NCBI GenBank assembly: GCA_964503315.1
Contig: CAZCZL010000003.1
Location: 124,001-188,000, forward strand
DNA from: FEB-12 sp964503315
GTDB lineage: Bacteria; Zixibacteria; MSB-5A5; GN15; FEB-12
Direction of reading: 5' to 3'
DNA length: 64,000 nucleotides
Shown: one piece after another, positions 51,099 through 60,495 of the stretch
Layout: every line of letters begins with the position of its first letter
How positions within the stretch are numbered: the first letter of the stretch is position 1
The notes under the pieces: generated by a model
The model's input: the letters and a program-made list of their open reading frames with translations, nothing else
The model's database searches: none
What the model was told of the DNA's origin: nothing
Made by a program: the position numbers and the translations under genes

Positions 51099-53189
51099 AT
51101 GGCACATAAGGTAGAATTTGAGATCGGCGGCCGGACGATGATCATCGAGACCGGTCGCATGGCCAAGCAGGCGAATGGCGCCGTGACAGTGCAGTACGCG
51201 GATTCCATGGTGATCGCGACTGTCTGCGCGATGCAGGAGCCGAAGGAAGGCCAGGACTTTTTCCCATTAACCGTTGAATATCGCGAGAAGTCGTACGCCG
51301 CGGGAAAGATCCCGGGCGGATTCTTCAAGCGTGAAGGGCGACCGTCGGAAAAGGAGATCCTTTCCGCGCGTATCATCGATCGCCCGATCCGTCCGTTATT
51401 CCCAGACGACTATTACGGCGAGACGCAGGTGATCTGCTACGTCATCTCGCATGACCAGAAGAACGACACCGATATTCTCGGCCTGATCGGTACCTCGGCG
51501 GCGATAGCCGTCTCGGATGTTCCGATACAGAAGACGATCGCAGGCGTGCGGGTGGGTCGAATTGACGGGCAGTTGGTGATCAATCCGACGATCGACACGC
51601 TTGAGGACGCGGATATCAATATCACGATGGCCGGTTCCGCCGACAGCATCACGATGGTGGAAGGCGGCACACGCGAAGTATCCGAAGAGGATATCGTGCA
51701 GGCGTTGATGTTCGGCCACGAGCATATCAAGCAGATCGTCGAACAGATCGAGAAGCTCAAAGCGATGGCCGGTAAGCCGAAATTCACGTACACCCCGGTG
51801 GTCAAGGACGCGGCGATTGAAGCCCGTGTCAAAGAGCTTGCCGGGAACAAGTATGATGAGTTCAACCGGATAGCCGATAAGGACGCTCGTCGCGACTCCA
51901 AACGAGCTCTCAAGAAAGAGATCCTGGAGACGTTGAAAGCGGAGTTCCCGGACAAAAAGAACGCGATCAATAACGTTCTGGAGGAGCTGGATTCACATTC
52001 CATGCGTTCCATGATCCTCAATACCGGGAAGCGCATCGATGGCCGTGGTCCGGACGATATCCGTCAGATCACGTGCGAAGTCGGGGTGCTTCCGCGGGCG
52101 CATGGCTCGGCGTTGTTCACGCGCGGACAGACGCAGGCACTGGTCGCGGTGACATTGGGGACGAAGATGGATGAGCAGCGGCTGGACGAGCTCGAAGGCG
52201 AATCGACCAAGAGCTATATGCTGCATTACAATTTCCCTCCGTTCTCGACCGGTGAGACCAAGATGATCCGCGGCACGAGCCGTCGTGAGATCGGCCATGG
52301 CAACCTGGCCGAGCGCGCGCTCATCCCGGTAATTCCGTCGGAGATGCACTTCCCGTATACGGTGCGAGTCGTGTCTGACGTGCTGGAGTCCAACGGGTCA
52401 TCATCGATGGCGACGGTTTGCGGCGCGTCGCTGGCGTTCATGGACGCCGGCGTGCCAATAAAGACGGCGATCGCCGGTATCGCGATGGGATTGATCCAGG
52501 AGAACGGGAAGACGGTCGTGCTGACCGACATTCTCGGCGACGAGGATCACTTCGGCGACATGGATTTCAAGGTGGCCGGTTCGAAAGATGGTGTCACCTC
52601 GATCCAGATGGATATCAAGATCACGGGTCTGGATGTTGAGACAATGCGGACGGCGCTGGATCGCGCCCGGGTCGCGCGCTTGAGCATCCTGGACAACATG
52701 AATCGCACGATATCCAAGAATCGCGACCAGCTTTCTGAGTACGCGCCACGGATATTGATACTGAAGATCAACCCGTCGAAGATCGGCGAGGTGATCGGCC
52801 CCGGTGGCAAGGTGATCCGCGCGATCATCGAAGAGACCGGCGCGAAGATCGACATTGATGATGATGGTACGGTATTGATCGCGTCGGTGGACGGCGAAGC
52901 CGGCCGTCGCGCGTTAGCCCGCGTCCAGGAGATCGTCGAAGAGCCGGAGATCGGCCGGACGTACAATGGTCTGGTTCGACGAGTCGCCGAGTTCGGCGCG
53001 TTCGTCGAGATCCTCCCGGGGACCGACGGTCTGGTCCATATCTCCGAGCTGGATGTCAACCGCGTTCGTCGCGTGGAGGATATCTGCAAGGTGGGTGACC
53101 GGATGGATGTGAAGGTGATCAATATCGATGGTGACGGCAAGATCCGTCTCTCTCGCAAGGCGTTGTTGCTGCAGAAGCAGGACGCATAG
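51099..53189 (+). CDS. pnp: Polynucleotide phosphorylase
   Basis: 3'-5' phosphorolytic exoribonuclease and degradosome partner. The 696 residues include two RNase PH domains (first about 10-230, second about 320-545). The all-helical linker has NNVLEELDSHSMRSMILN, followed by KRIDGRGPDDIRQI. The C-terminal KH (KIGEVIGPGGKVIRAIIEETGAKIDI) and S1 (YNGLVRRVAEFGAFVEILPG) domains follow. AAGGAA precedes the ATG. The rpsO-pnp gap is only 20 bases, too short for the RNase III-cut leader hairpin that controls E. coli pnp, so regulation must differ here. Confidence 0.96.
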   Translation: MAHKVEFEIGGRTMIIETGRMAKQANGAVTVQYADSMVIATVCAMQEPKEGQDFFPLTVEYREKSYAAGKIPGGFFKREGRPSEKEILSARIIDRPIRPLFPDDYYGETQVICYVISHDQKNDTDILGLIGTSAAIAVSDVPIQKTIAGVRVGRIDGQLVINPTIDTLEDADINITMAGSADSITMVEGGTREVSEEDIVQALMFGHEHIKQIVEQIEKLKAMAGKPKFTYTPVVKDAAIEARVKELAGNKYDEFNRIADKDARRDSKRALKKEILETLKAEFPDKKNAINNVLEELDSHSMRSMILNTGKRIDGRGPDDIRQITCEVGVLPRAHGSALFTRGQTQALVAVTLGTKMDEQRLDELEGESTKSYMLHYNFPPFSTGETKMIRGTSRREIGHGNLAERALIPVIPSEMHFPYTVRVVSDVLESNGSSSMATVCGASLAFMDAGVPIKTAIAGIAMGLIQENGKTVVLTDILGDEDHFGDMDFKVAGSKDGVTSIQMDIKITGLDVETMRTALDRARVARLSILDNMNRTISKNRDQLSEYAPRILILKINPSKIGEVIGPGGKVIRAIIEETGAKIDIDDDGTVLIASVDGEAGRRALARVQEIVEEPEIGRTYNGLVRRVAEFGAFVEILPGTDGLVHISELDVNRVRRVEDICKVGDRMDVKVINIDGDGKIRLSRKALLLQKQDA

Positions 53190-53204
53190 GCGAGAGCGCC
53201 GTAT

Positions 53205-54488
53205 ATGATATCATCGAAGCATTTTGTCACAGATGGCAGCGTGTATCGTAAGACGGAGCTCAGAAATGGGCTCCGGATCGTCACGGAGACGCTGCCATCG
53301 GTGCGTTCAATAGCCATCGGCGTCTGGGTCGATGTCGGTTCACGGCATGAGGCTCCCGCGGAGAACGGGCTTTCTCATTTTGTGGAGCATATGCTGTTCA
53401 AGGGGTCGCGCAAGCGTTCGGCCCGGGAACTGGCTGCGGCATTGGAGACGTTGGGAGGTTCGCTCAATGGGTTTACGTCCCGCGAGCAGACCTGCTACTA
53501 CGCCCGGGTCCTGGATGAGCACCTGCCGATCGCGGTGGATGTGCTGGCCGATCTGACCTGCAATGCCACGCTGACCACCACGCATGTCAATCGTGAAAAG
53601 CAGGTGGTATGCGAGGAGATAAAAGAGGCGCTGGACAACCCGTCGGACAAGATCCATGATCTGTTCTCGCAGACGTTCTGGGGGAAACATCCGCTGGGTC
53701 AGCCGATCATGGGGACGCAATCAAATATCAAAGCGCTGACACGGCCGCGCGTAGTGGACTTCGTCAAGAAGAACTATCGAGCCGAGTCGATCGTGATCGC
53801 GGCCTCGGGGTCGGTCGACCATAACCAGTTGGTAAAATTGGTCAAGAAGTACTTCCGGTTTGAGGCGGGAGCATCTGCTCCAGCCAGCCGAGCAGACGAG
53901 CCGACTGAACGTCGCATTAATATCGAATCGAACAGCCAGAAGCAGACGCACGTCTGTCTCGGCTTCCCGGCGCTGCCATATGAGTCGGAGGAGCGGATGA
54001 CATTGTTGGCGCTTAGTTCATATTTGGGCGGCGGGATGTCATCGGTGTTGTTCCAGAAGATCCGAGAGGATCGCGGACTGGCATATTCGGTCTATTCGTT
54101 CAATGACTTCTATCGCGACACCGGAATATTCGGGGTTTACCTCGGGACGGACAAAAAGCACCTCACCAAGGGTGTTGAGCTGATCCTAGCCGAGCTCAAG
54201 ACTATGCGGAAGAAGCGGCTGGGGAGTTCCGATTTGAACAAGTTGAAGTCCCAAATGAAGGGGCACTTGATACTGAGCCAGGAGTCAACGAACAGCCGGA
54301 TGAACCGACTGGCGCGCCAGGAATTGCTCATTGGCAGTTACCAGCCGTTGACGGAGATGGTGACCGATATTGAGGCGGTGTCAGCCTCGAAGTTGCAGGA
54401 ATTGGCGAATCTGCTTTTTGATCTGTCGCGGGCGCAGGTGGCTGTTCTGGGGCCGGTGGCCAAAGGGGCTTTGGATGGCGCCTTCTGA
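53205..54488 (+). CDS. M16-family zinc metallopeptidase (mitochondrial-processing-peptidase-like)
   Basis: A pitrilysin-like peptidase of 427 residues, in the frequent position just after pnp. The inverted zinc motif HFVEH is at 58-62, and Glu138 (VVCEEIKE) supplies the third ligand with the usual ~75-residue spacing. The C-terminal half has GLAYSVYSFND and the R/Y pattern of the family. There is no signal peptide, so it should be cytoplasmic, like PqqF-unrelated YmxG-type proteins. Substrates are unknown. It overlaps the next gene by 14 bases. Confidence 0.92.
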   Translation: MISSKHFVTDGSVYRKTELRNGLRIVTETLPSVRSIAIGVWVDVGSRHEAPAENGLSHFVEHMLFKGSRKRSARELAAALETLGGSLNGFTSREQTCYYARVLDEHLPIAVDVLADLTCNATLTTTHVNREKQVVCEEIKEALDNPSDKIHDLFSQTFWGKHPLGQPIMGTQSNIKALTRPRVVDFVKKNYRAESIVIAASGSVDHNQLVKLVKKYFRFEAGASAPASRADEPTERRINIESNSQKQTHVCLGFPALPYESEERMTLLALSSYLGGGMSSVLFQKIREDRGLAYSVYSFNDFYRDTGIFGVYLGTDKKHLTKGVELILAELKTMRKKRLGSSDLNKLKSQMKGHLILSQESTNSRMNRLARQELLIGSYQPLTEMVTDIEAVSASKLQELANLLFDLSRAQVAVLGPVAKGALDGAF

Positions 54489-55233
54489 CCGAAAGCATAA
54501 TACGGTCGTGAAAGATCCGACGCCGGCAGTACTCGTATTTCACAAGCTGCAGGCGTCGTTTTCGTTTGGGGCGACCAATTACTCGCCGCGTCGATTTGCT
54601 AATCTGATGCGTTGGTTGGAGTCGAGGGGAGAAGAGTTCGTAGTAACATTCGATGACGGGTATCGGCATCTCGCGAAAGCTCTGCCTCCACTGATGGAGC
54701 ATTTTCAATTTCGGCCGATGGTCTTCGTTCCGACTGGATGGATAGGGAAAAGCAACGATTGGGACTACAGCCATTGGTTCAGCAGATGCCCGCATTTGGA
54801 ACGCCGGGAGATACGGGAGCTGGCGAATCTTGGCGTCAGGTTCGGGTCTCACGGACACTCGCATCGAGCGTTGACAGCATTGTCTGACCGAACACTCAAA
54901 ATGGAGTTGAGGCAGTCGCGAGAATTGCTAGCGGAGCTGGCGGCGCAGGAGATCCGCAGCATCAGCTATCCATTTGGAAGGTGTGATCAGCTGGTGCTGG
55001 AGGCGGTTGACTGGGCGGGCTATACCGCCGGGTTTAGCATGAGTTTCCCAGCGGAGGATGACCCGGAACTCGCGCAAGGACGCATTCCAATCTACGGGTA
55101 TGATACCACGTTGACAATCAGTCACAAGTTGGGCGAAGGGGTTCCGTATCAGATAGAGAAGATCAAGGCACGGATAACGAATCAACTGTCGGGAGGGACC
55201 ATTATACTCAACCGCTTGCGGCGGTTGGACTAA
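54475..55233 (+). CDS. Polysaccharide deacetylase (NodB/CE4 family)
   Basis: A carbohydrate esterase of 252 residues from ATG 54475, inside the M16 gene; GTG 54508 is an alternative. NodB motifs: TFDDGYRH (catalytic Asp and metal Asp), SHGHSHRAL (two metal His) and ISYPFGRC (motif 3). The order and spacing fit a chitooligosaccharide/peptidoglycan-type deacetylase. No signal peptide is visible, which is unusual if it acts on surface glycans. Last codons form a small AACCGC/GCGGTT hairpin (55210-55226). Confidence 0.85.
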   Translation: MAPSDRKHNTVVKDPTPAVLVFHKLQASFSFGATNYSPRRFANLMRWLESRGEEFVVTFDDGYRHLAKALPPLMEHFQFRPMVFVPTGWIGKSNDWDYSHWFSRCPHLERREIRELANLGVRFGSHGHSHRALTALSDRTLKMELRQSRELLAELAAQEIRSISYPFGRCDQLVLEAVDWAGYTAGFSMSFPAEDDPELAQGRIPIYGYDTTLTISHKLGEGVPYQIEKIKARITNQLSGGTIILNRLRRLD

Positions 55234-55237
55234 ACTC

Positions 55238-55266
55238 TTGCCATCGTCTGCCGTTCTTACTACCAT
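55238..55266 (+). promoter_or_regulatory. Promoter candidate for leuS
   Basis: TTGCCA (5/6) at 55238-55243, a 17-base spacer, and TACCAT (4/6) at 55261-55266; the leuS ATG lies 30 bases further at 55296. This is the best -35/-10 pair noticed in the window. Confidence 0.45.
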
Positions 55267-55295
55267 ACGTGCTTTAGGTAACCGAAGGAATTTTC

Positions 55296-57794
55296 ATGGA
55301 TACGCCGACCAAGCCCGGACAAAGATACGATTTCGCCGCCATCGAAAAGAAATGGCAAGCACGGTGGGAGCGCGATCGGCTCTATCGAGCGAGCGATTCT
55401 CCCGATCCCAAAAACAAATTCTATATGCTGGTGATGTTCGCCTATCCATCGGGCGATATCCACATGGGCCATTTCCGGAATTACATCATTGGTGACGCTG
55501 TGGCGCGCCGCCAGATGATGCTGGGGAAAGATGTGGTTTATCCATTCGGATGGGACGCGTTCGGGTTGCCAGCGGAGCGCGCGGCAATACAGCGGAAAAT
55601 TCATCCTTCGGAGTGGACGCTCAAAAATATCGGCGTCTCCCGTTCGACGCTGCAGAAGGTCGGAATAGCGTTCGACTGGTCGCGTGAAGTGGTTACCTGC
55701 GCCCCGGACTACTACAAATGGACGCAGTGGATATTCATCCAGCTTTTCAAGCATGGCAAGGCGTACCGGAAACGCGGGTTTGTCAATTGGTGCCCCGAGG
55801 ATAAGACGGTGCTCGCCAATGAGCAGGTCAAAGAGGGGCGCTGTGAACGGTGCGGTACCCTCGTCGAAAAGAAGGACCAGATGGGGTGGTACTTCCGGAT
55901 AACCGACTACGCCGATCGCCTGATCGACTCCCTTGATACGCTCCCCGGATGGCCGGAAAATGTCCGGACAATGCAAAAGGAATGGATAGGGCGGTCATAT
56001 GGGTTGGAAGTTGATTTCCAGATAGAGGGGTCGGGGGAGAAGCTGGCGATCTTCACGACCCGGCCGGATACTATCTACGGAGTGACGTTCATGGCGATCT
56101 CGCCGGAATCTGAGGTTCTGCAGAAGCTGGACCTGGCTCCTGAGTATGCCCAAAAGGTCAAAGAATATCAGAAGTTGGCGGCGGGTCGGACTGACATTGA
56201 ACGGGCCGCGGCGACCCTTGAAAAGGATGGTGTTTTCACTGGGAAGTACGCTATCAACCCATTTAATGGCGAGCGCGTGCAACTTTGGGTCGCGGATTAT
56301 GTGCTCGCTGGGTACGGCACTGGTGCCGTGATGGCGGTCCCCGCACACGATGAAAGGGATTTCGCATTCGCCAAGAAGTATGGTATTCCGATTAAAGTAG
56401 TAATTCACCCGGACCATGATACCGAATTGGACGCCAATACGTTGACGAACGCCTTCACCGAGTACGGCCCCATGGTCAACTCCGGTGAATTCAATGGAAA
56501 AGCCGGGGAAGAGGCAAAGGCGTCGGTCTCCGCGTACGCCGAGGCTAAGGGGATTGGGCGTCGCAAAGTAAACTACAAGCTGAAAGATTGGTCAATATCG
56601 CGCCAGCGGTACTGGGGAGCGCCGATACCGATAGTTCATTGCACCAAATGCGGCGAGCAACCGGTTCCGGATGAGCAGCTTCCCGTACTCTTGCCGCAAG
56701 TCGAGAATTTCATGCCGAAGGGACGTTCGCCACTGGCGGATGTGCCGGAATATATCAATACGAAGTGCCCGAAGTGTGGTGGTCCGGCGGAGCGGGATCC
56801 CGATACCATGGATACGTTCGTTTGCTCGTCGTGGTATTTCCTGCGCTATCTGGACCCGAAGAACGAAGCTATTCCGTGGGACAAGGAGAAGGCCGGGCGC
56901 TGGATGCCGATAGACCTCTATGTCGGGGGTGTAACGCACGCGACAGGTCACCTGATCTATTTCAGGTTCTTCCAAAAATTCCTCAAGGATATCGGGTGGA
57001 CCGCGGATGAGGAGCCGGCTTTGCGTCTATTCAACCATGGAATGGTGATGGACGCCCATGGCGAGGTGATGTCGAAATCCAAAGGGAATGTGGTGTCGCC
57101 AATAACCCTGATGGAGAGCCGTGGGACGGATGTGACTCGCCTGGCGATGTTCTTCACAGCCCCCTCGGAAAAAGAGGTACTCTGGAGTTCGGATTCTATC
57201 ACTGGAGTTGAGAAGTTCGTGTTGAACCGGCTGATGCCGATAGTCAAGGATTATAAAGGCACTCGACCGGACTTAAAGCGATACTTTAACCTTGAGGCTC
57301 TGGATGACAACGAGCGCTTTATATATGTGAAGCTCAACCAAACGATCAAACGGGTTTCCGAGGCGTACGATCGACTGCAGTTTAACGCCGCAATCGCGGC
57401 GGTCATGGAGTTGACCAGGGACTTTGACAGCTCAAAAGTCAAAAATACCGAGCTCAATGACCAGATAGTCCTGAAGTCGATCCAATTGATCGCGCCATTA
57501 GCGCCGCATGTGGCCGAAGAACTGTGGGAATCGGCGGGTTTTGCGGATTCTATATTCAAATCCAGTTGGCCAGCGTATGATCCGGCCGCAACGGTTGGTG
57601 ATACCATTGAGATTGCAGTCCAGGTAAACGGTAAACTGAGAGATTCGATTCAGGTGCCGGCGGACGCGGACCAGACATTGGTCGAGAAGACGGCATTTGA
57701 GAGTCTCAAGGTGAAGGGTTTTACCGAAGGGAAGCAGATCCTGAAGAAGATATATGTAGTGGGGAGACTGCTAAATATTGTGGTCAAGGGGTAG
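55296..57794 (+). CDS. leuS: Leucyl-tRNA synthetase
   Basis: Class I synthetase of 832 residues. HIGH is seen as HMGH in PSGDIHMGHFRNY. The CP1 editing domain (about 220-420) includes FTTRPDTIYGVTFMAIS and the GTGAVMAVPAHDERD block. A zinc-like CxxC pair (CERCGTL; later CPKCGGP) and the KMSKS loop VMSKSKGN follow. The C-terminal anticodon domain ends with a short ubiquitin-like unit (VQVNGKLRDSIQVPADAD). Bacterial type with a complete editing domain. It has its own promoter candidate and terminator. Confidence 0.97.
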   Translation: MDTPTKPGQRYDFAAIEKKWQARWERDRLYRASDSPDPKNKFYMLVMFAYPSGDIHMGHFRNYIIGDAVARRQMMLGKDVVYPFGWDAFGLPAERAAIQRKIHPSEWTLKNIGVSRSTLQKVGIAFDWSREVVTCAPDYYKWTQWIFIQLFKHGKAYRKRGFVNWCPEDKTVLANEQVKEGRCERCGTLVEKKDQMGWYFRITDYADRLIDSLDTLPGWPENVRTMQKEWIGRSYGLEVDFQIEGSGEKLAIFTTRPDTIYGVTFMAISPESEVLQKLDLAPEYAQKVKEYQKLAAGRTDIERAAATLEKDGVFTGKYAINPFNGERVQLWVADYVLAGYGTGAVMAVPAHDERDFAFAKKYGIPIKVVIHPDHDTELDANTLTNAFTEYGPMVNSGEFNGKAGEEAKASVSAYAEAKGIGRRKVNYKLKDWSISRQRYWGAPIPIVHCTKCGEQPVPDEQLPVLLPQVENFMPKGRSPLADVPEYINTKCPKCGGPAERDPDTMDTFVCSSWYFLRYLDPKNEAIPWDKEKAGRWMPIDLYVGGVTHATGHLIYFRFFQKFLKDIGWTADEEPALRLFNHGMVMDAHGEVMSKSKGNVVSPITLMESRGTDVTRLAMFFTAPSEKEVLWSSDSITGVEKFVLNRLMPIVKDYKGTRPDLKRYFNLEALDDNERFIYVKLNQTIKRVSEAYDRLQFNAAIAAVMELTRDFDSSKVKNTELNDQIVLKSIQLIAPLAPHVAEELWESAGFADSIFKSSWPAYDPAATVGDTIEIAVQVNGKLRDSIQVPADADQTLVEKTAFESLKVKGFTEGKQILKKIYVVGRLLNIVVKG

Positions 57795-57823
57795 GGATTG
57801 AGAATCCGTTGAGTAATATGAGG

Positions 57824-57852
57824 CCCGGCCGAATAGGTCGGGTTTCTTTTTG
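57824..57852 (+). terminator. Rho-independent terminator of leuS
   Basis: CCCGGCC/GGTCGGG stem (one wobble), 5-base loop and T-rich tail TTTCTTTTTG, starting 29 bases after the leuS stop. Confidence 0.8.
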
Positions 57853-58151
57853 CTATGGATGTTAACATAATATATCTTATAAGACACGTCATTATGACTT
57901 GGTAGGTAGATCTCGGCTCTCGCTGATATAAGGATTCCGTTGCGCCCGGCTTTTCCCAATGCTGTAGCGTTCCTGTTCCCTACCGCTAAGCCTGTCCGAA
58001 CACCCATCATTAAGATGTATTCCGTTGCGGTTCGGTCGCGCAATCACGTCAGTAGCAACCAAGGCTCATTTTGCCTAAATACCCAGAACGATCAAGTAAC
58101 CTCAGATGGGCGCGGATAGATTTGGTGTGAGAGAAACAGCGGAAGTGAAAG
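57853..58151. other. 299-base convergent intergenic region with an 11-base direct repeat
   Basis: No gene is assigned. ATTCCGTTGCG occurs at 57934-57944 and 58019-58029, 85 bases apart. On the minus strand a 90-codon frame runs from TTG 58043 through this region into the leuS terminator. Its first half reads in an unusually protein-like way (ILMMGVRTGLAVGNRNATAL), but the frame ends in the terminator. It may be a repeated element, a short RNA or a decayed gene. Confidence 0.4.
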
Positions 58152-59129
58152 CTATGATTTTCGGGCGCGGGCGGATTTGGAGCGGGTCGGTTTGGCTTTA
58201 ACGATTGGCTCTCCCCCGCCGAGCTCCTTGAATCCCCAAGTAGCGAGTTTGCGGGCTTCACGGAAGCGGGTTGACCCTCCCGGAGCGCCGAGCACGACCA
58301 GAGTCAACTTATGGCCGCCGCCGTCCTGTACCATGGTGGCCAGGCAGTAGCGGGCGGAATCGATATAGCCAGTCTTGCCGGCAAGAACGCGATATGGAGC
58401 GTCCAGCAGGCGATTCGTGTTTCCCAACTGAAGAGTGTAGTTCTTGCGGCCCCGTTTAATATTGACCACCTGCTTTTTGAGGGCGGTGATGCGGGCTATT
58501 TCGGGATACGAATAGGCGTGGTGAAGGATGATGGCGACCTCGTGGGCGGTAGAGACATTGCGCTCATCGAGACCGGTCGGGTCGAAGAAAACGGTATGTT
58601 CGAGGCCGAGCGAGCGGACCTTGGTGTTCATCAGGTCGACGAACGAGGTCAGAGAACCGGCGGTAGCCCGCGCCAACGCCCGAGTCGCCCGATTGTCTGA
58701 GATCATCAGCGAAGCGTAAAGCAGGTCCGCAAGTGACAGTTCGTGGCCGGGCCGGAGCCGGGAGAATGACGATTTGAGGGCATCTTCCTTGGAGACGGTC
58801 TGGCGCACGTTGAAATCTTTGACATTATCGAGTACCACCATCGCCGCGACGAGTTTGCTTATCGAGGCGATGGGATGGGTCATTTCGGAGTTCTTGGCGT
58901 AGAGGACTTCGCCATTTTCGTAATTGACAAGGATAGCGGAGCGGAGATTGAGCTTGGGGCCGTTGGGCTTAACCGACTCAAAGTCAAAGGAGTAGCCACC
59001 GGGCGTTAGCGAACTGGTGGTGCTGGCCTCGACCTTGTCGGCTCCCTCAAGGATGTCAATCTCATTGACGGACAGCAGGATAAGTGCTGTCAGACCAACG
59101 AGTATTTTGCCGACCCACGCCAATTTCAT
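58152..59129 (-). CDS. D-alanyl-D-alanine carboxypeptidase (S11, DacA-like)
   Basis: A periplasmic low-molecular-weight penicillin-binding protein, 325 residues. N-terminal signal or anchor (residues ~7-24). The active-site motifs are S89-I-S-K92 (SxxK), S144-D-N146 (SxN) and K252-T-G254 (KTG). There is no C-terminal beta domain or amphipathic anchor: after the KTG region only ~70 residues follow, ending in a basic tail (KAKPTRSKSARARKS). So it resembles a short soluble or N-anchored DacF/PBP7-like enzyme. PBP7-type endopeptidase activity is an alternative. Confidence 0.9.
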   Translation of the reverse strand: MKLAWVGKILVGLTALILLSVNEIDILEGADKVEASTTSSLTPGGYSFDFESVKPNGPKLNLRSAILVNYENGEVLYAKNSEMTHPIASISKLVAAMVVLDNVKDFNVRQTVSKEDALKSSFSRLRPGHELSLADLLYASLMISDNRATRALARATAGSLTSFVDLMNTKVRSLGLEHTVFFDPTGLDERNVSTAHEVAIILHHAYSYPEIARITALKKQVVNIKRGRKNYTLQLGNTNRLLDAPYRVLAGKTGYIDSARYCLATMVQDGGGHKLTLVVLGAPGGSTRFREARKLATWGFKELGGGEPIVKAKPTRSKSARARKS

Positions 59130-59147
59130 GCAATCACAATCCTATTA

Positions 59148-59166
59148 TCCAGAGTCATAGTCTGGA
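59148..59166. promoter_or_regulatory. Small inverted repeat upstream of the carboxypeptidase gene
   Basis: TCCAGA-GTCATAG-TCTGGA lies in the 52-base gap between the ABC permease stop and the carboxypeptidase start, both minus strand. Could be an operator or mRNA structure. Confidence 0.3.
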
Positions 59167-59181
59167 CATATTAATGCAGTT

Positions 59182-60495
59182 TTAGTACCGAATCCACTTA
59201 ATAACTTCGGCCAAAGTGGCTCTTTTTCCATACATCAGGATGCCGACCCGGAAGATCCTGGCCGCGAACCACGTGATGGCCATAGTGGTCAGGATGACCA
59301 GGACAAACCCGATGATCACTTGAATCATTATCGGCGAAAAGAGCGAGAACTCCCCTGCCGACGGGGCGAGGAAGCTGACGCGCATCATCATCATGGTCGG
59401 GGTCAAGAATGGGATAAATGAGAGTACTACTGGCAAGGTCGCGTTCGGGTCCTGCATGGCGCGGAAACCGATCATGACCGGCAGTATCAGGGCCATAATG
59501 ATCGGGAAATGGAAGTTCTGGGCTTCCTTCTCTGTGGTGCAGATCGCTCCAATGACCGCGTAAATGGTTGAATAAAGTAGATATCCCGAGACCAGGAACA
59601 GCGTGAATGAGATCGCGACAAGCGGATTGAAGACCGCGGATGTCAGCGAGGGATCGATACTCATCGCAAAAGCGGCCGCTCCACCCATAAAGACGGCGCC
59701 CATTAGTATCCAGGCGGCCACGGAAGTGAAGGTCGCGCCGCCCAGACCGAGGATCTTCCCCATTAATAGTTGGAATGGGGTGACTGAGGAGACGAGCACT
59801 TCCATGATACGGGTGGTCTTCTCTTCGATGACCGAGCGCATTACCTGCATGCCGTAGCCGAGGATCATGCCGTACATGGTCATAACAAACAGCATCATAG
59901 CGAAGTACTTGAACTTTATCGAAACTTCTTTCCCCTGCGTGTTCATGAGAGACAAGTCAATGCGTTCCGTTAAATGCATGATGGAATCAACCGGCAGATT
60001 GACATTGGACAGGTGCAGACGCTTCGATGAAAAGGTCTCAGAGATGACATTCTCGAAGCGACCCAGACTGATGAAGTCATCACTATTGGTGATACAATAG
60101 ATGCTGGTATCCGCAAGTGAGCCGTTCTTGATGACCAGCGCATATTTCAAGTCATCGTTATTGACCTGCTTGTTGATAGAATCTAGAATGACCGAGTTCA
60201 TGCCGGGCTGATTCTCGGGAAGCGCGAGATGATCGATGTCATAATACGGCGCGGTGGAGTCATCCGGGAGCTTGTACGTGGAGAGCTTGTCGACTATCTC
60301 CTGCCCGATACCGGTACCGGAGAAGTCGATGACGGCCATCGGTTCGGTCTGGCTGGCCTTCTTTTCGGATATCAGGGACGGAAGGAAAATAAAGGCGGCC
60401 ATGATGGCGGGTGTCAGGAAAAGACCAATGATGAAGGATTTCTTTTTGACGACCTGTTCGTATTCGTTTTTCGCGATAATCCAGATCTTAGACAT
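59182..60495 (-). CDS. ABC-2 type transporter permease (NatB-like)
   Basis: Inner-membrane exporter subunit of 437 residues. The first helix lies near residues 21-42 (KKSFIIGLFLTPAIMAAFIF). A ~150-residue extracytoplasmic domain follows (NSVILDSINKQVNNDDLKYA). Five to six more helices appear from ~205 on (FAMMLFVMTMYGMILGYGMQ; LGGATFTSVAAWILMGAVF; ISFTLFLVSGYLLYSTIYAV; PVVLSFIPFLTPTMMMM; near the end). The ISEKKA and IEEKTTRIMEVLVSSVTPFQL blocks are typical of NatB/YhaP permeases. It overlaps its ATPase gene by 8 bases. The substrate (Na+, antibiotic or lipid) is not predictable. Confidence 0.88.
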   Translation of the reverse strand: MSKIWIIAKNEYEQVVKKKSFIIGLFLTPAIMAAFIFLPSLISEKKASQTEPMAVIDFSGTGIGQEIVDKLSTYKLPDDSTAPYYDIDHLALPENQPGMNSVILDSINKQVNNDDLKYALVIKNGSLADTSIYCITNSDDFISLGRFENVISETFSSKRLHLSNVNLPVDSIMHLTERIDLSLMNTQGKEVSIKFKYFAMMLFVMTMYGMILGYGMQVMRSVIEEKTTRIMEVLVSSVTPFQLLMGKILGLGGATFTSVAAWILMGAVFMGGAAAFAMSIDPSLTSAVFNPLVAISFTLFLVSGYLLYSTIYAVIGAICTTEKEAQNFHFPIIMALILPVMIGFRAMQDPNATLPVVLSFIPFLTPTMMMMRVSFLAPSAGEFSLFSPIMIQVIIGFVLVILTTMAITWFAARIFRVGILMYGKRATLAEVIKWIRY

